A stretch of DNA of 8,970 bases from Chitinophagales bacterium (GTDB lineage Bacteria; Bacteroidota; Bacteroidia; Chitinophagales; UBA2359): the NCBI GenBank assembly GCA_020629335.1, contig JAHDDN010000211.1, forward strand, positions 1-8,970, written 5' to 3'. Each line of letters opens with the position of its first letter. The first letter of the stretch is position 1. This document shows, one piece after another, positions 1 through 8,100 of this stretch. The position numbers and the translations under genes are program-made. The notes under the pieces are model-generated. The model saw nothing but the letters and a program-made list of their open reading frames with translations, had not been told where the DNA came from and ran no database searches.

Positions 1-968
1 TAGCTTTCTCGATTCATCAAGAAACCAAACAAGCCTCTAATCGCTTCTTTACTTTCTTCAGGACGATCAATCGCAGCCAATAAATCATCTGCTTTTTGAT
101 TGTATTCATCCATTAATTTTTGGGTACTTTCTTTGATCCCCACTGCATCATAAATAGCTTTAACAGCTTCCACCTTTACACTTTCCTCTTCTTCATTGCG
201 ATCTAACCAAGCGCTCATTTCAGCCCCATGAGATTCACTTTCTAAAGCCATAATTTGAAGGTAAGTCTTCTTATTTTGGATAATATCGCCCCCCACTTTT
301 TTACCAAATTTAGCCGCATCTCCATAACTATCCAATAGATCATCTCTCAATTGAAAAGCCAAGCCCATATTAATCGCAAAATCATAGATTCGATTGGCAT
401 CTTCCTCATTAGCTCCCCCAATAATTGCGCCCATCTTCATTCCCGTTGCTAAAAGCACCGCCGTTTTCAAGCGAATCATTTCCATATACTCAGGGATACT
501 CACATCATCTCTTTCCTCAAAATCCATATCCATCTGCTGACCAAAACAAACCTCCGCTCCTACTCTATTAAAAACAGTTAGAACAGCGCTGAGCTTATCA
601 GCAGGAACCTTTGCTAAGTATTCATATACTCTCGCAAACAGATAATCACCTGATAAAATTCCCGCATTCGGTCCATATTTAGTGTGTACAGTCGCTTTTC
701 CTCTTCTCAAAGGGGCTTCGTCCATAATATCATCATGTACTAAGGTGAAATTGTGGAAAATTTCAACAGCTAAAGCGGCAGGCATGGCCTCTTCAAGCGT
801 TCCTCCAAACAACTCACAAGCCATCAAACAAAGAATCGGCCTGGCCCGCTTTCCACCTAAAGAAAGAATATAGGCCGCTGGCTCTGATAAATTTTTAGGC
901 CCTTCCTCCCATTGAATTTCCTCAATAGCCTTAATAATTATAGGATGTAATTCAGTATATGTATGCAT
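1..968 (-). CDS. Polyprenyl diphosphate synthase (trans-isoprenyl chain elongation), 3' end cut by window edge
   Basis: This cytoplasmic enzyme condenses isopentenyl diphosphate onto allylic diphosphates and supplies chains for quinones, carotenoids or other isoprenoids. I translated it by hand: 322 full codons are present, and the frame runs off the left edge two bases (TA) into the next codon, so the true end is probably within a few residues. Seen: GGKRARP at residues 38-44, the first Asp-rich motif DDIMD at 79-83 followed by RR at 88-89, GQ at 143-144, KT at 168-169, the second Asp-rich motif DDLLD at 209-213, and GKKVGGDI plus NKK near 222-234. All diphosphate and Mg-binding landmarks of the family are intact. 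Phe74 sits five residues before the first Asp-rich motif; in characterised archaeal-type enzymes an aromatic there limits the product to about C20, so geranylgeranyl diphosphate is a reasonable guess, but chain length is inference. I chose ATG at 966-968; an in-frame ATG at 1008-1010 would add 14 unconvincing residues and lies upstream of the promoter candidate. Transcribed divergently from the protease gene. Confidence 0.93.
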   Translation of the reverse strand, partial: MHTYTELHPIIIKAIEEIQWEEGPKNLSEPAAYILSLGGKRARPILCLMACELFGGTLEEAMPAALAVEIFHNFTLVHDDIMDEAPLRRGKATVHTKYGPNAGILSGDYLFARVYEYLAKVPADKLSAVLTVFNRVGAEVCFGQQMDMDFEERDDVSIPEYMEMIRLKTAVLLATGMKMGAIIGGANEEDANRIYDFAINMGLAFQLRDDLLDSYGDAAKFGKKVGGDIIQNKKTYLQIMALESESHGAEMSAWLDRNEEEESVKVEAVKAIYDAVGIKESTQKLMDEYNQKADDLLAAIDRPEESKEAIRGLFGFLMNRES

Positions 969-985
969 TTGATCGCAATTTGGCG

Positions 986-993
986 CAAATATA
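986..993 (-). promoter_or_regulatory. Candidate Bacteroidota -7 promoter element for the polyprenyl synthase
   Basis: On the minus strand the eight bases read TATATTTG, an exact match to the Bacteroidota consensus TAnnTTTG. Transcription would begin roughly at 979-983 and give a leader of about 11-15 bases before the ATG at 966-968, which supports that start over the in-frame ATG at 1008-1010. I do not see a good TTG -33 element at the usual distance, so the call rests on the -7 box alone. Confidence 0.45.
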
Positions 994-1030
994 AGCAAAA
1001 GGGTTTGCATTAAGACATTGTAATCTATCT

Positions 1031-1073
1031 ATTGTCTTAGATAATTTACTAACTTTATTGCCTAGATAATTTA
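1031..1073. repeat. Imperfect direct repeat in the divergent intergenic region
   Basis: Two near-identical units lie head to tail: ATTGTCTTAGATAATTTA at 1031-1048 and ATTGCCTAGATAATTTA at 1057-1073. They share an 11-base core, TAGATAATTTA, at 1038-1048 and 1063-1073, exactly 25 bases apart. They sit just upstream of the protease gene. They could be paired binding sites on one face of the helix (25 bases is about 2.4 turns, so not perfectly phased) or simply a small duplication. A weak -7-like box, TAACTTTA at 1050-1057, lies between them, with TTG at 1032-1034 only 15 bases upstream, shorter than usual. Confidence 0.5.
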
Positions 1074-1094
1074 AAACCTAACTAATCTAAGAAT

Positions 1095-4000
1095 ATGAAG
1101 AAATTTTATACGCTATTCTTAATTTTACTATCTTTAACTATACAACTAAGTGCCCAATTTAGCATAGGTACTAGCCCTTATAGTTTCAGTAATGAGGGCT
1201 TAACAGCAGATATTCCCTCCGTCAAAATGCCAGCATTTGATTTAGAGCAAATGATGGCAGAAGATGAATTATATTATAGTCAAAAAGGGCAACCTTATCG
1301 CTTCGGTAAAACTTTTGACGTCAACCTTAATCTCGATAATTTTGGTGTTTGGGAAACACTCGATAATGGAGATCGTATTTGGAGAGCGATGATCGAATCC
1401 ACAGACGCTAAGTCCATCAATCTAATTTATGATGATTTTAACATGCCGCCAGGTGCCAGATTCCACCTATACGACGAATCACATGAGCATCTTCTTGGAG
1501 CTTTTACCGAAATCAATAATAAATCAAATAATAGATTCGCAACTAGCTTAATTAAAGGTGAAAAAACCTATCTGGAATATTATGAGCCTGCAGCTGTCAA
1601 CGGTCAAGGTATTATTAGCATATCAGAAGTCATTCACGGATATAAAGACTTTTATAATAAAGAACAAAAAGACTACGGGGACTCAGGTAGTTGTAATAAT
1701 AATGTCAATTGTCCTGAATCTGCTGGATGGGAAGATGAAATCAACTCCGTTGCTATGATCTTAGAAGGCAACTTTAGAGCTTGTAGTGGCGCCATGATTA
1801 ATAATGTCGCTGAAGATTGTACTCCCTATTTTCTAACAGCTAATCACTGTGTCGGAGGTAATTCTTATCAAAACTGGATTTTGATGTTTAACTATCAAAG
1901 TCCTGGCTGTACTAATGAAGATGGGCCTACGAATCAAACAGTACAAGGAACTTCTTTAGTAGCTAATTGGGGAAATACTGATTTCTTCTTAGTAGAAGTA
2001 ACAGAGCCTATTCCACCTGATTATAATGTTTACTTAGCTGGTTTCTCCGCAGATCCTGCTCCAGCAACTTCAGTAACAGGAATACACCACCCTGCTGGCG
2101 ACATCAAAAAAATCACCTTTGATAGTGATACCGTAATAGATGGTAGTTTTGGGGGTAGCGCAACAGGTACTCACTGGGAAGTAACCGAATGGGACGATGG
2201 AACAACAGAAGGAGGCTCTTCTGGTTCTCCTTTATTTGATCAAAATCATAGAATTATTGGTCAATTGCATGGAGGTAGTGCTTCTTGCTTTAATACCAGT
2301 GGCTATGATGTTTATGGTAAAGTGGCAGAATCTTGGGAAGGTAATGGATCAACTGCCTCTCGTCTAATGGATTGGTTAGACCCTAATGATACAGGCATTT
2401 TATTTGTAGATGGACGCTATTGCTCTGAAGCTGATTTCGACTTAGATGCTGCAGTAAGTAGCGCTACTCCAACCGGTACCTCTTGTAATAATATCGTTAA
2501 TCCTCAATTCAGTTTGAGTAATCAAGGTAATGACCCACTAACTGAAATAGTTATTGAATACGGTTATGGAAGTGAAACCTTTACCTATACATGGACAGGC
2601 GAATTGGAATTCCCTTCTTCAACGATCATTGAGTTACCAGAAATTGATGTACCTACTGGAGATTATGAATTGAGCATAAATATCATTTCTACCAATGGAA
2701 TCGATCAAGATGAAAATGAAGATAATGACGCAACAGCTACTAATTTTGAAATCATTAATGGAGAAACAATCAATTTTAGTTTAAGTACTGACGGCTATGC
2801 AGATGAGACTAGTATTGAAATCACTAATGAAGATGGAGATATGATTTATACGCAAAGTGGTTTCTCCAATAATTCTGAGTTTGATGATGCTATTTGTACA
2901 CAAGCTGGCTGTTATACATTGACTGTCATAGATAGCTGGGGAGATGGTATCAATAACTATACTGATGATGAAGGTGATGATGGTATCTATACGATTACCA
3001 ATAGTGAAGGAGAGGTTTTAGTAGAAGATGGTGGCTTATTCGGAGACTGTACAGGACAAAATATGCCTGAAGGTTGTTCTGAATCTTATGAATTCTGTAT
3101 TGAGTCTTCTAATCCTAATGCATTAGCGCCTTCATTTGAAGCGAATGAGTTAGTCATTTGCCCAGGTGGAAGCGTACAATTTACCGATCTTACCGACGGA
3201 CCAGTAGATGGTTGGGAATGGGATTTCGGCGGACAAGGAACAAGTACTGAGCAAAATCCTGAATTTGTATTTGATACAGTAGGCGAATATAATATTACAC
3301 TTACCGTAAGCAATGATACAGAAAATGAAACTTTCACTCAAAACAGCTACATACAAGTTATAGAAACCACAACGGCTAACTTTACAGTTGATGAGGTAAA
3401 TGGTTTGGATATTGTGTTATCTAATACAAGTGAATTAGCAGAAAGCTGGACTTTTACGGTGAATGATGAAACATTTACCGATGTGGATGATTTAGCCTAT
3501 ACTTTCCCAGCAGCTGGCACTTATAATATCTGTATCAATTCACAAAACCTTTGTGGATTAGATATTTTCTGTGAAGATGTTGAAGTTGATTGCTTAGCAT
3601 TAGAAGCGAGTTTTGATTATGCAACATCCTCTACTACTGAGAACACTTTAGACCTAGAAACTGACCTAATAGATGGTTATACCTACTCTTGGGACTTTGG
3701 TGATGGCAATACTAGTGATGAGGCAATCCTTTCTTATACTTGGGAAGACTTTGGTATTTATGAAGTATGCTTAAGCATCACCAATCAATGTGATAATACA
3801 GAAACAAGTTGTCAAGAAGTAGAAATTACTTGCCCGCCTGCCGATGCTAGCTTTGATATTGAAGTGAATGATGCGGAAGCAACTTTCACCGCTTTAGGAT
3901 TTGCCATAGAAACTTATTCATGGACAGTAGATGGCCAAGCGGTTGAAGGTGAAGAAAGTATTAATTATGAATTTCCTTTGGCTGGAGATTATGAAGTTTG

Positions 4001-5039
4001 CTTAGAAGTAGTTAATGCTTGTGAAGAATCAAACATCATTTGTGATCAAGTAAGTATTACTACAGAACTTTATGCGATTGCTCCTGCTTTTGCTTCAGAT
4101 GTTCAAGTAATTTGTATCGGTGAAACGGTTCTATTTACTGATTTATCTAGCGGTATTGTTGATTCTTGGGCATGGGATTTTGGAGGCTTGGGAACAAGCG
4201 AAGATCAAGATCCTGAATTTACTTTTGAGGAAGCAGGAAGCTTTACTATTAGTTTATCAGTAAGCAATGAGTATTTTACTGAAGTATCTACTCAAAATAA
4301 CTATATCGTAGTTAGTAGTGGTCCTTCACCTAACTTCAGTTTCGAAATTGATGATCTAACGGTCAGCTTTGAGGATGAAAGTGATGGAGCTGAAGAATGG
4401 TCTTGGGCTATTGGAGATACACCATTCTCTGATGATCAAAACCCTGAGTACACTTTTGATGATAATGATTTAGTTACTATTTGCTTGACTGTTACCAATG
4501 ATTGTGGTAGTAATCAAATATGTCAAGAAATTACACCAAGCTGTCCTGAAATAAGTGCTGAATTGAGCTATGATAATGCCGGTAACGACTTTAGCTTTGA
4601 AGTAGATGCGGAAGGTCAAATAGATAGCTACTCATGGGATTTCGGAGATGGTAATACGGATGATGGGGCAAGTGTAGAACACACCTATGAGTCAAACGGT
4701 GATTTTGAGGTATGTGTAAGCGTTATAGATGCTTGTGGAGAAAGTGTGGAAGAGTGTACAACGGTTAATGTCTCTGGCGTATCAATTGATCATGTCAATA
4801 CTATTGGCATCAATGTTTATCCAAACCCATCTAATGGTTTGTATCAAATTGACCTGCCAAACACTTCAAAGGATGTCAACTTGAAAGTATTTGCTACTGA
4901 TGGACAATTAATCATTGGTCAATCAGTGAATACAAATGCTTACACTTTAAACATTAGTGATTTAGCACCAGCAGTATATTTCTTACAAATTGAAATGAAC
5001 GGTGTTCAATACTTTGAAAGATTAGTGAAGACGAACTAA
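1095..5039 (+). CDS. Secreted lysyl-endopeptidase-like serine protease with PKD repeats and T9SS sorting domain
   Basis: Predicted exported endopeptidase that cuts after lysine, secreted across the outer membrane by T9SS and either released or surface-anchored. Domain order by residue: signal peptide 1-20 (cleavage after LSA); propeptide about 22-192; trypsin-fold catalytic domain about 193-445; CARDB-like domain about 447-553; acidic beta domain with DSWGDG at 613-618, about 554-670; seven PKD-like repeats 678-1227; type A sorting domain 1236-1314, starting INVYPNPSNG and ending in a basic tail. Catalytic triad: His251 (TANHC), Asp296 (NTDFF) and Ser376 (GSSGSP). Compared from memory with Achromobacter protease I, the six structural cysteines align (C200, C206, C230, C252, C272, C398), as do His392 and Asp405, the latter being the acidic residue that selects lysine. 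Trp169 of that enzyme is Phe352 here. The start is the first ATG in frame and gives a clean signal peptide. Stands alone between a divergent and a convergent gene. Function is strongly supported; the exact cleavage preference is inference. Confidence 0.93.
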   Translation: MKKFYTLFLILLSLTIQLSAQFSIGTSPYSFSNEGLTADIPSVKMPAFDLEQMMAEDELYYSQKGQPYRFGKTFDVNLNLDNFGVWETLDNGDRIWRAMIESTDAKSINLIYDDFNMPPGARFHLYDESHEHLLGAFTEINNKSNNRFATSLIKGEKTYLEYYEPAAVNGQGIISISEVIHGYKDFYNKEQKDYGDSGSCNNNVNCPESAGWEDEINSVAMILEGNFRACSGAMINNVAEDCTPYFLTANHCVGGNSYQNWILMFNYQSPGCTNEDGPTNQTVQGTSLVANWGNTDFFLVEVTEPIPPDYNVYLAGFSADPAPATSVTGIHHPAGDIKKITFDSDTVIDGSFGGSATGTHWEVTEWDDGTTEGGSSGSPLFDQNHRIIGQLHGGSASCFNTSGYDVYGKVAESWEGNGSTASRLMDWLDPNDTGILFVDGRYCSEADFDLDAAVSSATPTGTSCNNIVNPQFSLSNQGNDPLTEIVIEYGYGSETFTYTWTGELEFPSSTIIELPEIDVPTGDYELSINIISTNGIDQDENEDNDATATNFEIINGETINFSLSTDGYADETSIEITNEDGDMIYTQSGFSNNSEFDDAICTQAGCYTLTVIDSWGDGINNYTDDEGDDGIYTITNSEGEVLVEDGGLFGDCTGQNMPEGCSESYEFCIESSNPNALAPSFEANELVICPGGSVQFTDLTDGPVDGWEWDFGGQGTSTEQNPEFVFDTVGEYNITLTVSNDTENETFTQNSYIQVIETTTANFTVDEVNGLDIVLSNTSELAESWTFTVNDETFTDVDDLAYTFPAAGTYNICINSQNLCGLDIFCEDVEVDCLALEASFDYATSSTTENTLDLETDLIDGYTYSWDFGDGNTSDEAILSYTWEDFGIYEVCLSITNQCDNTETSCQEVEITCPPADASFDIEVNDAEATFTALGFAIETYSWTVDGQAVEGEESINYEFPLAGDYEVCLEVVNACEESNIICDQVSITTELYAIAPAFASDVQVICIGETVLFTDLSSGIVDSWAWDFGGLGTSEDQDPEFTFEEAGSFTISLSVSNEYFTEVSTQNNYIVVSSGPSPNFSFEIDDLTVSFEDESDGAEEWSWAIGDTPFSDDQNPEYTFDDNDLVTICLTVTNDCGSNQICQEITPSCPEISAELSYDNAGNDFSFEVDAEGQIDSYSWDFGDGNTDDGASVEHTYESNGDFEVCVSVIDACGESVEECTTVNVSGVSIDHVNTIGINVYPNPSNGLYQIDLPNTSKDVNLKVFATDGQLIIGQSVNTNAYTLNISDLAPAVYFLQIEMNGVQYFERLVKTN
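3126..4775 (+). repeat. Array of seven PKD-like repeats within the protease gene
   Basis: Seven Ig-like beta-sandwich modules of roughly 75-80 residues (678-757, 760-833, 836-913, 916-989, 996-1074, 1079-1150, 1153-1227 of the protein). Modules 1, 3, 5 and 7 carry the canonical WDFG core; modules 2, 4 and 6 have degenerate cores (SWTFTVND, YSWTVDGQ, WSWAIGD). Modules 1 and 5 are clearly closest to each other, 318 residues apart, sharing VIC, FTDL, WDFGG, GTS and a TQN-Y-I ending, so the array looks like a four-module block followed by a partial three-module copy. PKD domains in secreted enzymes usually act as spacers or substrate-binding modules; which applies here cannot be read from the sequence. 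Confidence 0.85.
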
Positions 5040-5062
5040 GAAGTACTAAAATAAAATTGATT

Positions 5063-5102
5063 AAAAGCTTAGGTGATTGTAATGATCATCTAAGCTTTTT
5101 TT
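5063..5102 (+). terminator. Intrinsic terminator after the protease gene, possibly shared by the convergent gene
   Basis: A 15-bp stem pairs 5063-5077 with 5085-5099 with only one G-T wobble, closing a 7-base loop at 5078-5084. The right arm runs straight into a T tract (5096-5102), the pattern of a Rho-independent terminator on the plus strand, 23 bases after the protease stop codon. On the minus strand the left arm supplies only four T residues, and the stem lies about 50 bases beyond the stop of the barrel gene, so it may serve both convergent genes, more weakly in that direction. Confidence 0.85.
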
Positions 5103-5150
5103 ATTATAATTGCTAAGATGTCCAAAGTATTAGACTTCATAAGAGATTAA

Positions 5151-8100
5151 TTAAAAAATAGCTCTCAACTGCGCTCGCCCTACATGACGAGGCGCATTAT
5201 CTCCACTCTTACGCCCATCATAAATCAAAGACAATTGTAATTGCTTACCCAATTTAGTATCATAGGCAATCGACCACAAATAATTATTCCCATCTTGAAA
5301 ACTATCTAACATCTCATATACATAAGGCGCACTTGGATCTCCTTCAAAGCTGGTTTGGGCAAAGGATAAATTAGCACTAATATTTCGCTGAGCCATCCAA
5401 CTGTATTTTGATTCTAAGGAAAATTGATGAATAGTAGCAGGAATCTCCCCTTCCATATTTTCAGGCACCAAACTTTGACTAATACTATTTTTATAACGAT
5501 AAGAGGCAGTTAGTCGCAATTTTGCCCCATCTATATAAGTAATCGATGGCCGTAATTCCCAACCATCAATACGATAATTGTTTCCAATAATTGCTAAAGA
5601 AATACTATTTTGACGCTCTTGTAGGTATTGAAATTTAGTGGAAAGTTTTTTAGAAATATTATAGCGTACCTTTATTCCCTCCTCTGTCTTTCGCCGACTA
5701 TCAGAGCCGCCTAATAAAATCACTTCATTATAGATGTTGTTTTGATATAAATCTACTCCAAACTTTGCATGACTCCTATTAAAATAAAGGGTATTCCTCA
5801 ATGATGAACTGATGGATGAGGAAGTAGAATCATTAGCCGCTATTCCTGTATTAGCAAAAGGATTAAAAGCCCCCCAATCATTAGAGAAAGGTAGCTTTCT
5901 ATTGATTTGCCAATTGGTTTGAGTTGCAAAAAGAGCTAACATTTTTCGAACGCCTGTTTTTTCAAACCACTTGGCTTTTGGATTGATCGCAAGAGATTGA
6001 TTGAGTAGTAAATTATTCGTTTTCACATACTCATCCGTTGGCAATAATACTCTACGATAAAGTGTATCATAAGTCAAGTCATTTTCATTGAGTAATAAAA
6101 ACTCATTGAGTTCTCTTATCCCATTATCATTCAAGTCTCGATAAAAATAATTACCATTTACATCAGGGGCATACTCATAATCAATTACCTGAGTTTGTCC
6201 TGAACTTACTTGATAAAGGGTAGATGATCTGACAAAGCCATTAAAGGCCACCCAATTATATTGCAACTTACCTAAGATAGTAGATTGATTTTCGTTGATG
6301 ATCGTATCTCGATGCAGTTCTAATTCTCTATAACTGAAATCCCAAATTAGTTGATGACGGGCCGTTTCTCCTAATCGGCCTGATAAATTAAAGGTATGTC
6401 CAGTTGAAAAAGGACTTAATTCCTCCATCTCTAAATTCTCATCCGTTCTTAAGATATACTTCATTCTCCAATTAAGCATGCCCGAATCAGCCTTCTCAAT
6501 AAAGGCCGTATACTGATCAAAATTAAAGCTTTGATTCGTTAATTTGCCAATAGCCTTTTGATTGATTAGATTATTTTCCCCCTCATAAATCCCTCCTAAG
6601 GTCCAGCCATTTAATTGATTAAAACTTTTTGACAAACTTAGTTTAGGGCGAATAAAGCGAGTATTGAATAAACTATCACTGGATGTCAAATAACTACCTA
6701 AGAATTGCATATTCCAGCCATTTTTATCTATTCTTGCCTTGGCTTTGTGCAAGTCTCCATTATAATAATTCACTCGATTGAATTTGCTGTACTCATAATC
6801 AAAACTTGCCCAGCGATCTTTGATCAGACTAAAACCACCATTGATGATATGCTCATCTGTTTTTTGCTTCACCCCTAAGACATTCCAATTTCGCTCAAAC
6901 TCTAATAATCTATATCGTTCAATAACATTAAAATCCTCATTGACATACTCATAATCTGCTCGGACTTGTAAGTTGATTTTTTTAGCTTTGCTCAATTTCC
7001 AGTCACTGCTATAAGCTAATTTAGCGGCTGTACCATTATTATCGTTTTGATCTAAATCGGAAAAGGTATTGATATCATTATTACTCAATGCCCACTCGGC
7101 CTTAAGTAAGCCATTGGAGCTTATTTGATAATCAGCTCCTACTGTAATCATGCGTCTTCGCTTAGGGCTCACAAGCACACTAATGGGTTCAAAACGCCCT
7201 TGCTTTGCTTGGGTTAAGGAGTCCGCTGCCACCCATTCATAAATTCTGCCATTAATCCCACTATCGGATAAAACATAATTACCATTCCCCTCTCCTACAT
7301 CTGTGAAAGACAAAGTAAATAGGGTTTCAGACTCTTCAACTGCATATTGAAATATCGGAATATTCACGCCATTGGATAAGGTGTCTTTTTGAATATACAA
7401 AACCCTATCTGTTGGGTAAGGCGGCGATAGCGGCACAATACCACTAATAAAAGCTTGATCTAAATTATCTCCTACAGATCGCAAAGTTTCTTTTTCAAAC
7501 TCAGATAAGCTCTCTCGAAAAATAGGCTGGTTTTTATTATCGCCTTCTCCATAAAAATTAAATTGCAATTTTAGTTTATCGCTTTGATAGGTGGTATTCA
7601 TATGAGAAGTTGTACGCAGATAATTGATATTGGAATATTCAAACTCTACTACGATACGGCTATCCTTGGTGATGAGCCGATGATTAGTAAAACTTACTTC
7701 GGCAGAATTATAATCAATTGTGTAATCAAACTCGGTTCCTCTTTTCATTTCTTGCCCATCTATGAATACTCTTTCCGAAGCAGAAAGCACAATGATGTAT
7801 AATTCATTATTAGCCCCACGCAATTTATAAGGACCTTGATTACCTTCTAAGGGCTGTATGATATTTCTGGCAAATTTACCCTTAGCAATAGCCACTGATG
7901 CACTCCCTGAAATTCGCCTCTTCTCATCAAAATGATAAGCCGAACTAAAACTAACCCCTTGTAATTTCTTATTAAAATTGAGGAAATAGGTATCTGGACG
8001 AAGCAATTCATAATCTCCCAAAAGTAGAGTGCTCTTCCCCTTTTTAAGCTGGATATAAACTTGATCGAAATCTTGAATTTGCTGCGTATTGCCCTCTGGC

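Noticed and set aside
682..873. Plus-strand 63-codon open frame
   Set aside because: It lies antisense inside the conserved polyprenyl synthase, overlapping the first Asp-rich motif region, and its translation has no recognisable features.
1008..1010. In-frame upstream ATG for the polyprenyl synthase
   Set aside because: It adds 14 residues unlike the family's N terminus and lies upstream of the best promoter candidate, so the ATG at 966-968 is preferred.
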